Shown here: positions 34,666 to 42,999 of the stretch, piece after piece | Layout: every line of letters starts with the position of its first letter | Numbering within the stretch: the stretch's first letter is position 1 | Source of the DNA: Oceanimonas sp052119705 | GTDB taxonomy: Bacteria; Pseudomonadota; Gammaproteobacteria; Enterobacterales; Aeromonadaceae | Assembly: GCF_052119705.1 (NCBI RefSeq) | Contig: NZ_JBGQOP010000007.1 | Span: forward strand, 1 to 64,000 | Length of the DNA stretch: 64,000 nucleotides | Direction: 5' to 3' | Translations under genes and position numbers: made by a program | Notes under the pieces: generated by a model | The model's database searches: none | What the model saw: the letters and a program-made list of their open reading frames with translations, nothing else | Told to the model about the DNA's origin: nothing

Positions 34666-35670
34666 TCATTGCAGTAAATAACTTAGACGCTGCTCTAGCC
34701 GTGTGACTGAGCTTTCAGTCAACAATACCAGCAGATTACAATTAATATTCTGTTGCTCTAGCTCATAGGGAATTTCGATACACAGCAGTTGCTCAGTTTG
34801 CTGCCTATGATGAGCCAATAAGCCTTCAATAGGTTGATGGCGGCCTAAAATATGGGGTTGACCTAAGCCAAAATGAATATCTAACTGCTCTCCAAGCCCT
34901 TTAATAAAGGCACTGAATAAGATGTTTGATATATCCAGTAATGCTTCTATTTCTGGGGCTGAGCTGGTTTCGTTTTCATAGTGCAGCAACTTTGCCATTT
35001 GTTCACTGTTGGTATCGGTGAATAGCAACAAGGCTTCGCCGGACACGCCTGCACCCACAAATCCTTGGCATACGGCCGCATAATCGGTATTGCCTTCAAT
35101 GGCTGAAATCGCCATATTGAGTTCGCTGCGTGCAATCAATGCCACTTTAGGGATGGGCTGGTGAATAAAGACCTTGAGCAGTTGCGCCAATAAATTTGAT
35201 GCCTGACCCATGGCGATGTTGGCCATTTCTTGCAGATACTCAAATAAGGTGACGGCGTCGTTGGGTTCAAGTTCATTGGGCGTGGCCGCCGGAGCGGCAT
35301 CAGATCGATACAGGCCATACTCAATTAATAGCCGAGCGAGTTCTTGCTGATTTATGGGTTTAGTAATAAAACCTATGGCACCTAGCGTGCGCACCTTGTG
35401 CTCGGCCTCTGGTTGAATATCACCGGAAATCACCACTGTAATTACGGACAAGCTCTGTTCTTTAATGATGCTGAGCACGCCATAGCCGTCGAGCTCGGGC
35501 ATATTGAGATCGAGGAATAACACATCGGCGCCGTGATTTTGCAAGAAGGTCAGTGCTTGGTTGCCGTTTTCGGCAAAGTGCAGCTCTACCGGCCAATCTA
35601 TCGGCAGGGCACTGGCCACTTGTTTGCGGGCTACCAAAGAGTCGTCACAAATTAAAATATGGGTCGTCAT
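34666..35670 (-). CDS. Response regulator with C-terminal CheC-like phosphatase domain
   Basis: A 334-residue protein. Residues 1-120 form a receiver domain with acidic pocket D9/D10, phosphoacceptor D54 (LFLDLNMPELDG), switch S82 and K104. Residues 140-334 resemble CheC/CheX/FliY phosphatases. The first active motif is intact (E148-MA-N151, EMANIAMGQ). The second has aspartate in place of glutamate (D246-IS-N249). CheC proteins dephosphorylate CheY-P, so this one could act on its own receiver. It pairs with the diguanylate cyclase next door. No histidine kinase lies nearby. A role in motility or biofilm control is inferred only. Confidence 0.85.
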   Translation of the reverse strand: MTTHILICDDSLVARKQVASALPIDWPVELHFAENGNQALTFLQNHGADVLFLDLNMPELDGYGVLSIIKEQSLSVITVVISGDIQPEAEHKVRTLGAIGFITKPINQQELARLLIEYGLYRSDAAPAATPNELEPNDAVTLFEYLQEMANIAMGQASNLLAQLLKVFIHQPIPKVALIARSELNMAISAIEGNTDYAAVCQGFVGAGVSGEALLLFTDTNSEQMAKLLHYENETSSAPEIEALLDISNILFSAFIKGLGEQLDIHFGLGQPHILGRHQPIEGLLAHHRQQTEQLLCIEIPYELEQQNINCNLLVLLTESSVTRLEQRLSYLLQ

Positions 35671-36138
35671 ACCCGAGTCAAATCTGATTGTTGCACGCTT
35701 AGTCGTTACCTTTTATGTCTTATGCCAGCCATATCATTTAACCACAGTCATTCAACCACAGTTTTCGGCGAGTTAACAGGAAACAAATGGCACCCTAGCT
35801 GACTGATAATCTCATCGATGTTGGCTGTGAAGGAAACTGAGGTGGAGTGATAAAGGCACATATTTCATCTATGTTAAAATGGTGGCTAAGGCCTTGGCGA
35901 TTGATTTTATATGTTTTTTTTAGAATTGTGATGTAGCGCTATTCTGGAGTCTGAGCCCGCACTTAAGGTAGAATCTAGCCCACTTGGGCAATACATAGCG
36001 CTAATAATAATGTGCCGAATCTGACGATATAAAAGCCTATTATTAAACATAAGTCGCAGAGCAGGTGGCCTTGCAAACACCTCGCATTATCCGTAAGTGG
36101 CTCCACACTCACTCGTCTCACTTTAATTGGCTGGAATA
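35671..36138. other. 468-base divergent spacer between the REC-CheC gene and sulP
   Basis: No gene or known repeat is seen. It is AT-rich, with a 12-bp dyad GCCCACTTGGGC near 35978-35989. Promoters for both directions must lie here, but no strong pair of boxes stands out. Confidence 0.4.
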
Positions 36139-38277
36139 ATGAACAAACGCTTTTCTCTGGGGCGCTGGATGCCGGGCTTAATGACACTGTTAGGCTACCA
36201 AAGAGCTTGGTTGATGACAGATGTGCGGGCCGGTGTTTCTGTGGCGGCCGTGGGCTTGCCCGTGGCGATTGCTTACGCTGAGTTAACCGGTGTGGGGGCC
36301 GAGGCTGGTTTGTATTCCAGTATATTGCCCATGATCGCCTATGCCATTTTTGGCTCCTCGCGCCAGTTAATCGTGGGGCCGGACGCGGCAACGTGCGCCG
36401 TGATTGCCGCCGTGGTGACACCACTGGCCATGGGCGACCCCACGCGACACTGGCAATTGGTGATGACCATGACGGCCATGACAGGCGTGTGGTGCCTGAT
36501 CGCCAGCCGCTTAAGGTTAGGCGTGCTGGCAGACTTTTTATCTAGCCCCATCTTAATGGGCTTACTGAATGGTGTTGCCATCACCATTATCGTCGGCCAG
36601 TTATCTAGCGTGTTCGGCTTTACCTACCACGAGCAAGGCTTAGTGGAGCGCGTATTAGCGGCGCCAAATTATGTGCCAGAAGTGGACTTATTCACCTTAG
36701 GGTTTAGCCTACTGACCTTGGTGGTGATGTTGGCGGGCAAGCGCATTCGTCCTCAATGGCCCACGTCTTTGCTGGCGCTGGCAGTAACCGCCACCATACT
36801 GTGGGCGCTGGGGCCTAGGGTGCAAGAGGTGGCTGTCATTGGCAGCTTGAGTGGCCGTTTTCCGGACTTTCAAATTCCCGAGTTTCCGCCAGGCCTTATT
36901 CGTGAGCTGGTATTGCCGGCGCTGAACTTGGCCATGATAAGTTTCGTGTCGTTAATGTTAACCGCGCGCAGCTTTGCGGCGCGTAATAGTTATGACATAG
37001 ATGCCGATGCCGAGTTTCGGGCCCTCGGCATTGCCAACCTTGCCTCAGCCGTGTCTCAAGGGTTTGCCGTTAGCGGTGCTGGCTCGCGCACCGCGGTGAA
37101 TGATGCCAATGGCGGTAAAACGCAAATGGTGTCGTTAGTGGCGGCACTGGCAACGGCTGCTGTGACCTTTTATTTATATTCACCCTTAAAATATATTCCG
37201 ACCGCCGCCTTGGGTGTGATATTGATTTTAGCCTCGCTGTCGATGACCGACTTTAAGAGCATTTGGGCATTGCGCCAATCCGATAGCTCGGCCTTTTGGT
37301 TGGCCTTGATCACCTTTCTCAGCGTGCTCTTAATCGGAGTGATCCCAGGTATTGCCTTGGCGGTGTTGCTGGGCTTGTTTCAATTTTTACGCAATGTGAT
37401 GCGCCCCACCGAGCAACTAATGGGCATGAATGACGAAGGCGTCGTTCATACCTTGGGCCATAACGAAGATGTAAAGGCCATTACTGGAGTATTAATTTAT
37501 CGTTTTAACTCGCCGCTCACCTATTTTAATGCCGCCTATTTTAAGCGTCGGGTATTAGTCTTATTGGCCAGTGAAAAACAGCCGGCTAAATGCTTAATAA
37601 TCGATGCAGTCTCTTGCTTCACTCATCAAGATATTAGCGTGATGACCATGGTTGGCGAGCTGCACAAAGAGCTAAAGCGCACTGGCATTCATATGGTGAT
37701 GGCGGGGCGTCGCGGGCAAATGACGCTTTGGCTAAAGCAGGCGGGTATTCGTATCGGCGAAGAGGGCATCTTAGTGTATCCAGATGTGTATCAGGCGTTG
37801 CGCATGACTAGCTGCTATTGGGATGAAGAGCCCGAGGCCATCACGTTAGAGTCAGAAGCCAATGACATAGCCGAAGATGAACGCCTGCAAGCGATCGCCG
37901 AGTTTGAGCGCTCCGTGTTGTCGGCCAATGTGTTGTCGCCCGCTGAACGAGAAGCAACCTTTGCCGAGCCCGTGGCTGACGTTGAGATAAGCGAGTCTGT
38001 TGCAGCGTCTCTGCCTGCTATCTTGTTGCAGCCAGAGCCATTATTGGCGACACACTTACCGCCAGCACCGCAGCAAGCCACTATATTAAACCCTCATGGA
38101 GTGCCTATTAATGTGGACGGCTCACCCTTGCTCGATCTGAAACGGGTCGCGCTTACCTTGGATCCGCACTCCACCATTGATGGCGCCCCAGCGCAGCCCG
38201 GCATTATTCAGCTTGAAGCGCACATGGAAGACGCCATTTACACCGGCGCTCACTTTGCGCTGGGAGATAAAAAATGA
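36139..38277 (+). CDS. SulP-family anion transporter with STAS domain
   Basis: A 712-residue inner-membrane anion carrier. The SulP signature region is clear (VAAVGLPVAIAYAELTGVGA, GLYSSILP, IFGSSRQLIVGPDAATCAVI). The roughly 12-14 membrane segments end near residue 430. A STAS domain follows at about 449-550 (VLIYRFNSPLTYFNAAYFKR). A further 140-residue hydrophilic tail (acidic, then Pro/Leu-rich) is unusual. Substrate (sulfate, bicarbonate or another anion) cannot be told from sequence. GGCTGGAATA before ATG 36139 supports this start over a TTG 12 bases upstream. It overlaps the next gene by 4 bases. Confidence 0.88.
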   Translation: MNKRFSLGRWMPGLMTLLGYQRAWLMTDVRAGVSVAAVGLPVAIAYAELTGVGAEAGLYSSILPMIAYAIFGSSRQLIVGPDAATCAVIAAVVTPLAMGDPTRHWQLVMTMTAMTGVWCLIASRLRLGVLADFLSSPILMGLLNGVAITIIVGQLSSVFGFTYHEQGLVERVLAAPNYVPEVDLFTLGFSLLTLVVMLAGKRIRPQWPTSLLALAVTATILWALGPRVQEVAVIGSLSGRFPDFQIPEFPPGLIRELVLPALNLAMISFVSLMLTARSFAARNSYDIDADAEFRALGIANLASAVSQGFAVSGAGSRTAVNDANGGKTQMVSLVAALATAAVTFYLYSPLKYIPTAALGVILILASLSMTDFKSIWALRQSDSSAFWLALITFLSVLLIGVIPGIALAVLLGLFQFLRNVMRPTEQLMGMNDEGVVHTLGHNEDVKAITGVLIYRFNSPLTYFNAAYFKRRVLVLLASEKQPAKCLIIDAVSCFTHQDISVMTMVGELHKELKRTGIHMVMAGRRGQMTLWLKQAGIRIGEEGILVYPDVYQALRMTSCYWDEEPEAITLESEANDIAEDERLQAIAEFERSVLSANVLSPAEREATFAEPVADVEISESVAASLPAILLQPEPLLATHLPPAPQQATILNPHGVPINVDGSPLLDLKRVALTLDPHSTIDGAPAQPGIIQLEAHMEDAIYTGAHFALGDKK

Positions 38278-38756
38278 GTTGGCGCAAGCGTTTGTTATGG
38301 CTGCCGCCGCCTCTGATCACGGGGTTTGCCGCCTTAATGATATGGCTAACGAGCGCTTGGTTTGGCAAACATGCATTAGCTGAGCTCGGCTTGCCGTTTG
38401 CGCTGCCTGCTTGGTTAGCGATAGTGGTTGCCCTCGCAGGCTTGAGTGTCATATTAGTGTCGGCGCAAACCTTGCGCTGCGCTAATACGACGCTGTTACC
38501 TTTTGCGCCCGAGCGTGCCACTGCTTTAGTGACTACTGGGATATTTAACTACAGCCGTAATCCCATTTATGTGGGCGATGCACTGCTCTTACTCGCGTGG
38601 GCGTTATGGTTTGGGGTGGCCATTAATCTGCTCTGGCTTGCCTTGTTTGTGCTGTATATGAGTAAGGTACAAATTGCCGCTGAAGAACAAGCGCTAAGCC
38701 ATAAATTTGGTGCCGCCTATCAAACTTATTGTCAGCGGGTGCGCCGCTGGCTCTAG
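38274..38756 (+). CDS. Isoprenylcysteine methyltransferase-like integral membrane protein
   Basis: A 160-residue membrane protein with about four hydrophobic segments. The C-terminal block (GIFNYSRNPIYVGD, then EEQALSHKFGAAYQTYCQRV) is the SAM-binding signature of the ICMT/PEMT family. Bacterial members methylate membrane-embedded or lipid substrates, and the target here is unknown. The ATGA overlap with sulP suggests translational coupling and a shared function or regulation. Confidence 0.8.
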   Translation: MSWRKRLLWLPPPLITGFAALMIWLTSAWFGKHALAELGLPFALPAWLAIVVALAGLSVILVSAQTLRCANTTLLPFAPERATALVTTGIFNYSRNPIYVGDALLLLAWALWFGVAINLLWLALFVLYMSKVQIAAEEQALSHKFGAAYQTYCQRVRRWL

Positions 38757-38825
38757 CTGAAAGGCTTGTGACTCTTGGTCTGCGCCATTACACTTGCCGT
38801 TTTTATTCTCGGGAGATCTCACCCC

Positions 38826-39908
38826 ATGAGCGACGCGCCTCAATCCTCAACACCAGCCGCAGATCGCGCCTCAGTTACGGCGCCAGATAATCTGACTCGT
38901 CTTAATAAATTTATTAGCGAAACCGGCATTTGTTCGCGCCGCGAAGCGGATCGCCTGATCGAACAAGGCTGCGTGAAGGTGAACGGTGTGGTGGCCGGCA
39001 TGGGCGTTAAGGTGAGCCTCGCGGATGAAGTGAAGGTAAATAATAAGCCGCTGCGCGCCAAACCGGCGCCCGTGTATTTGGTTTATAACAAGCCGATCGG
39101 CATCACCTGTACCACGGATCCCGAGATACCAGAAAATATCGTGGATGCGGTCAACTATAAAAAATCGCGCATTTTTCCTATCGGTCGCCTCGATAAGCCG
39201 TCCAGCGGTCTTATTTTACTGACCAATGATGGTGATATCGTTAATAAAATCTTACGCGCCGGTAACGCCCACGAGAAAGAATACATAGTGTCCATGGACA
39301 AGCCCATAACGGCGGAGTTTGTGGCGGACATGGGCGCCGGTGTGCCGATTTTAGATACGGTGACTAAGCCCTGTAAGGTCAAAAAAATTGGTCATAACAC
39401 CATTAATATAATTCTCACTCAGGGCTTAAATCGTCAGATCCGACGCATGGCAGACTATCTGAACTTTAGTGTGACCAGTCTCAAGCGAGTGCGGATCATG
39501 AACATCGAGCTCGGTGAGCTTAAGCCTGGCCAATGGCGCTACGTGACTGAGTCTGAGTTGGCTCTGATCAACAATATGATCGGCGACTCCAGCAGCACAG
39601 AAGAAGCCTCAGTGCTCGAACAACCCAAGGCGGCGCGCAGTGGTCCGCGCATCAAAGACTTAACGCCGGAACAGGCAGCACCTGCTACCAATCGCAGAAC
39701 GCGCGCGCGCGCTCACGCGGCCAGTCATGGCGCCGCTCATGCTGAAGAAAAATCTAAAGCCGCGAAAAAGCCCCGCCCTGCAAATAGCGGCGCTAAAGCA
39801 GGTGGTAAACCGAGTGCTAAAAATGGCGGCTCGCGCAATCAGGCGGCCGGCAAAGGCCGCGCTTCCAGCAAAGGCTCACTGCCACAGAATAATCGCGGGA
39901 AGCGTTAA
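38826..39908 (+). CDS. rluF: 23S rRNA/tRNA pseudouridine synthase RluF
   Basis: A 360-residue RsuA-family pseudouridine synthase. RluF modifies U2604 of 23S rRNA (and U35 of tRNA-Tyr in E. coli). An S4 RNA-binding domain (about 20-80, RLNKFISETGICSRREADRL) precedes the catalytic domain with the aspartate in GRLDKPSSGL. The RluF-type LNFSVTSLKRVRIMNI segment is present. ATG 38826 is preferred over a start 51 bases upstream that adds hydrophobic residues. The last 90 residues are basic and Ala/Lys/Gly-rich (SKAAKKPRPANSGAKAGGK), a probable disordered RNA-binding tail. Confidence 0.92.
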   Translation: MSDAPQSSTPAADRASVTAPDNLTRLNKFISETGICSRREADRLIEQGCVKVNGVVAGMGVKVSLADEVKVNNKPLRAKPAPVYLVYNKPIGITCTTDPEIPENIVDAVNYKKSRIFPIGRLDKPSSGLILLTNDGDIVNKILRAGNAHEKEYIVSMDKPITAEFVADMGAGVPILDTVTKPCKVKKIGHNTINIILTQGLNRQIRRMADYLNFSVTSLKRVRIMNIELGELKPGQWRYVTESELALINNMIGDSSSTEEASVLEQPKAARSGPRIKDLTPEQAAPATNRRTRARAHAASHGAAHAEEKSKAAKKPRPANSGAKAGGKPSAKNGGSRNQAAGKGRASSKGSLPQNNRGKR

Positions 39909-39910
39909 GG

Positions 39911-40200
39911 AACGTGAAGACTGAGAGGTAAAGAGTGAAGGGGACGATAAACGGCCGGCGTCGCCTGGTTTTGTAGGCGAACGCTTGCTCTCGCATTTCG
40001 CCGAAGGCGGAACTATTTAAAGCAAGGGTGATGCGTAAAGAGTAAAGCTAAGCGGTAGTGAAGGGGGGGGGGAGACACCACAAGCTTTCAGATGCTGATT
40101 GTTATGTGTGGCCTTTGTTTCTGTCATCCACTTCACCCATTACACTTCACTCTTCACCGGTACGTGTCGTCCGCTTGACCCTTCGCCCTTTACGCTTTAC
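39911..40200. repeat. Family C inverted pair with 41-bp module between rluF and tyrS
   Basis: Left arm GTGAAGACTGAGAGGTAAAG.. (39915 on) and right arm CACTTCACCCATTACACTTC.. (40130-40200) are of the Family C type. Between them lies a 41-bp module (39969-40009, TTTTGTAGGCGAACGCTTGC and on) that recurs exactly at 49194-49234. A run of ten G (40063-40072) is also present. The spacer separates two convergent genes. Confidence 0.65.
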
Positions 40201-41522
40201 TTACTGCATTCAAACTTAATTAAATGAAAATGCTTCTTGCCACGGCGTAAGATCAAATATTGCTCTTGGAGGGGCGTTAGCTGATCCGTATCCTCAGCTA
40301 TTAACACCCCATTTACCGCAATGGCACCATTGGCGATCAGCTCTCGCGCATTGCGCAACGAGCTGGCCAGTGTGCAGTCCACCAAGAGTTGGCTAAGTGG
40401 CCGAGACGTCGACTGATGGATAGCCGTGAACGGCATGCCATCTTGCTCAAGCTGAGTTAATTCTTCCCCTGTTAATGCACTAAAGTCTCCCGAAAATAAC
40501 GCTTCACTAATCTGTTGCGCAGCGCTTAAAGCGGCCTCGCCGTGGACTAAGGTAGTGAGCTCTTCTGCCAATAATCGCTGGGCTTGGGGTTTGCCCTGAG
40601 CGTATGTGTCCGTTTGTTCGATGTCGGCAATCTCAGCCAAGCTACGTAGACTATAAAAACGTAAAAAATTGTATACGTCAGCATCGGCGGTATTCAGCCA
40701 AAACTGATAAAAGGCATAGGGCGAGGTTTTGGTAGCATCGAGCCAGACGGTGCCGGTTTCGGTTTTACCAAACTTGGTGCCATCGCTCTTGGTAATGAGC
40801 GGCAGCGTTAAGCCAAATACCTGCTGCTGATGAAGCCGGCGGGTCAGCTCTATGCCGCTGGTAATATTGCCCCATTGATCGTTACCGCCAATTTGCAGCG
40901 TGCAATTCTGGTGGCGATTAAGCTCGGCAAAGTCGTAGGACTGCAATAATGAGTAAGCAAATTCGGTAAACGATAAGCCTTGGTCGGGGCGTGCTAAGCG
41001 CTGCTTTACCGAGTCTTTGGCGATCATGGCGTTGACCGAAAAATGCTTGCCCACATCACGTAAAAAGCTAAATAAATCGAGTTTATTCATCCAATCCGCA
41101 TTGTTGAGCAGCTTAACAGCCGCTTGCTCATCAAAAGACTTATCAATGTTCATGCCCAGCAAAGGTGCAATTTGGCTTTGCAGCTCCTTGACCCAATTTT
41201 GTACTTGCGTTGTGTCATTAAGGCTGCGCTCACTGGCCTTAAAACTGGGGTCGCCTATCATGCCGGTGGCACCGCCCACCAAGGCGATAACCTTATGGCC
41301 CGCTTCTTTAAAACGACGCAACATGAGTAGTGGCACCAAATGACCGATATGCAAGCTGCCCGCCGTGGGATCGAAACCGCAATAAAGCGTGCGGGGCGCC
41401 TGATTAAGATGCTGATGCAAGGCGTTAGCATGAGAAACTTGGGCAATTAAGCCGCGCTCGGTAAGCTCCACTAATAAGGCATTGGGCGTGGTTAAGTTAG
41501 GCGTAGTGAAGTCTGTCATCAT
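40197..41522 (-). CDS. tyrS: Tyrosyl-tRNA synthetase
   Basis: A 441-residue class I synthetase that charges tRNA-Tyr. The HIGH motif reads GSLHIGHLVPL and the KMSKS-like loop reads KFGKTETGTVW. LYCGFDPTAGS and GGNDQWGNITSG bind tyrosyl-adenylate. A C-terminal S4 domain (LASSLRNARELIANGAIAVN) binds the tRNA. GAAGAG precedes tandem ATGs at 41522 and 41519. A start 33 bases upstream is less likely. The N-terminus has a short TTPN-rich extension relative to E. coli. Confidence 0.95.
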   Translation of the reverse strand: MMTDFTTPNLTTPNALLVELTERGLIAQVSHANALHQHLNQAPRTLYCGFDPTAGSLHIGHLVPLLMLRRFKEAGHKVIALVGGATGMIGDPSFKASERSLNDTTQVQNWVKELQSQIAPLLGMNIDKSFDEQAAVKLLNNADWMNKLDLFSFLRDVGKHFSVNAMIAKDSVKQRLARPDQGLSFTEFAYSLLQSYDFAELNRHQNCTLQIGGNDQWGNITSGIELTRRLHQQQVFGLTLPLITKSDGTKFGKTETGTVWLDATKTSPYAFYQFWLNTADADVYNFLRFYSLRSLAEIADIEQTDTYAQGKPQAQRLLAEELTTLVHGEAALSAAQQISEALFSGDFSALTGEELTQLEQDGMPFTAIHQSTSRPLSQLLVDCTLASSLRNARELIANGAIAVNGVLIAEDTDQLTPLQEQYLILRRGKKHFHLIKFECSK

Positions 41523-41666
41523 CAACTCTTCGAATAGATAAAGTCTTATGCTCACTTAAGTAGCCTATCTTTGCCTATGTCCCTTTAGGGACAGTTTTCG
41601 GTATAATGCGAGCAAGAAAATACGTGTTGAATTGTTAGTGTTGAATGAAGTTCAAGAGCCAAAGGC

Positions 41667-41843
41667 ATTTTCGCAACGAAACCCACTAAAGCCGCGAAAA
41701 AATAGGGAATAAATCTAAAAGAAATTTTATGGGGAAGAGCCAACCCAGTGCTTATTGGTAGGTCTTACCCAAATATATTTGATGTTATGTTGATCTCTTA
41801 GTGCTTATCGTAAACTAAGAAACGCGGCTTTCGTTGCAAAGGT
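41667..41843. repeat. Family B hairpin element, copy 1
   Basis: TTTTCGCAACGAAACCCACT begins the element, and the CGCGGCTTTCGTTGCAAAGG end is an inverted match. The interior (AAAATAGGGAATAAATCTAA, GTCTTACCC) matches the copy at 60391-60570. The element lies between the divergent tyrS and luxR-type genes. Confidence 0.8.
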
Positions 41844-41862
41844 GGCTCAGATTTGATGTTTA

Positions 41863-41910
41863 GCTTGGGTGCTTGGGTGCTTGGGTGCTTGGGTGCTTGG
41901 GTGCTTGGGT
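41863..41910. repeat. 8-bp minisatellite GCTTGGGT x6 within a Family D unit
   Basis: Six exact copies of GCTTGGGT run into GCTTGGCGCTCGGCGCTATT, which is the Family D unit. The array ends 34 bases before the LuxR-type start codon. Copy changes would alter the length of the leader. Confidence 0.9.
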
Positions 41911-41944
41911 GCTTGGCGCTCGGCGCTATTACTTAAGGTCTCTT

Positions 41945-42847
41945 ATGTCGATACCAAATAAAAATGAACAACAGCAGGCGTTGGCTGAGGCTATCGAGGC
42001 TATAGGCACGGTTGCTTTTGCCCGGCGCTTGGCTCAGCTGGTGAGCTCTTATGTCGATAGTGATTGCTGCTTGGTTTTGAGCTATCAAGCCTCAGGCGCG
42101 GCTGTGTATTTGTATGATGATTTGACCGACAAACGCGAGCTGCTGTTTAGCCAGTATTTAAACGGCATCTATGCCCAAGACCCTTTCTATCGCGCACTGC
42201 GCCACGGTTTAAGCGATGGGGTCTATTCGCTGAGTACTCTTATGCACCAACAGGGCGTCAATGACCCCCATTACATGGCTGACTTTTATCTGGCAACGGG
42301 CTGGCGGCAAGAGCTTGGCATAGTCTTGGCACTCAATAAGCAGCAATGGCTAACCTTGTTTTTAGGCCGCTTAACCACCACCCCTTTTAGCGCAGTTGAA
42401 CAACAAGGGCTGCGCCAGTTATTGCCAATTCTCAGTGCTCTGTGTCGTCAGCATTGGCACAAGGGCGCAGAAACTTTGGCTCATAGCCCAATGCTTGATG
42501 TGGCTGTGTCGCCGACCTTAGCCCGCCTCGATGCCATGGCTCCTAATATAAGGGCACCTATGCGGTTGCGCGTCGAGCACGCCTTAATCACCTTTGCTCA
42601 GTCACGCTTAACGCCCCGCGAGCAACAGGTGGCCGCTTTATTAGTGCAGGGCCAAGATAACGTCGCTATTGCCAAGCTGCTAGGTATAGGTGAGGGCACG
42701 GTAAAAAATCATCGTAAGCATATTTACGCCAAGCTGGCGCTAGATAGCCAAGGGGCGCTGTTCGCTCACTTTCTTAATCATTTGATTACTTCTGACTCAG
42801 CGCCGAGCACCAAGCGCCCTGCGCCAAGGGCAACATCCAATCTGTAA
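41945..42847 (+). CDS. LuxR-family transcriptional regulator
   Basis: A 300-residue regulator. The C-terminal LuxR helix-turn-helix is at about 222-280 (LTPREQQVAALLVQGQDNVA, GEGTVKNHRKHIYAKL). The N-terminal 200 residues (QYLNGIYAQDPFYRALRHGL, GVYSL, FYLATGWRQELGIVLAL) look like a GAF-type sensor rather than an acyl-homoserine-lactone domain. The start is ATG 41945. A TTG at 41873 would translate the GCTTGGGT array and is rejected. The last 16 residues (APSTKRPAPRATSNL) are encoded by a Family D repeat. ydiJ follows 152 bases downstream and may be a target. Confidence 0.85.
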   Translation: MSIPNKNEQQQALAEAIEAIGTVAFARRLAQLVSSYVDSDCCLVLSYQASGAAVYLYDDLTDKRELLFSQYLNGIYAQDPFYRALRHGLSDGVYSLSTLMHQQGVNDPHYMADFYLATGWRQELGIVLALNKQQWLTLFLGRLTTTPFSAVEQQGLRQLLPILSALCRQHWHKGAETLAHSPMLDVAVSPTLARLDAMAPNIRAPMRLRVEHALITFAQSRLTPREQQVAALLVQGQDNVAIAKLLGIGEGTVKNHRKHIYAKLALDSQGALFAHFLNHLITSDSAPSTKRPAPRATSNL

Positions 42848-42893
42848 AAAGTGGTGGTTCGTTTTTAGCTTGGTGCTAGGCGATGGGCGCTAT
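42797..42893. repeat. Family D inverted pair at the 3' end of the LuxR-type gene
   Basis: AGCGCCGAGCACCAAGCGCC (about 42800) pairs with GCTTGGTGCTAGGCGATGGG..CGCT (42869-42891). The stop codon of the regulator lies in the loop. With the unit at 41863-41931, the gene is bracketed by Family D sequences. Confidence 0.7.
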
Positions 42894-42999
42894 TCTTCTG
42901 TATACTGCCCACCACTCTGGGCGCATTTATACCCATACTTATACTCACAATAAGTACAAATAACTCTTATTAAGCACCAATAGCAGGGAACTGGCCGTT

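Noticed and set aside
35975..36424. A 149-codon minus-strand frame upstream of sulP
   Set aside because: Most of it overlaps the conserved start of the SulP gene. Its composition (Arg/Pro-rich) is typical of an antisense shadow.
41863..41910. CRISPR array
   Set aside because: The 8-bp units are directly adjacent without spacers, and no cas gene is present. The same holds for the 12-, 13- and 15-bp arrays elsewhere.
41873..41944. A longer N-terminus for the LuxR-type regulator starting at TTG 41873
   Set aside because: It would translate the GCTTGGGT array into a GAWVLG repeat. ATG 41945 gives a normal start, and the repeat is better read as a leader minisatellite.
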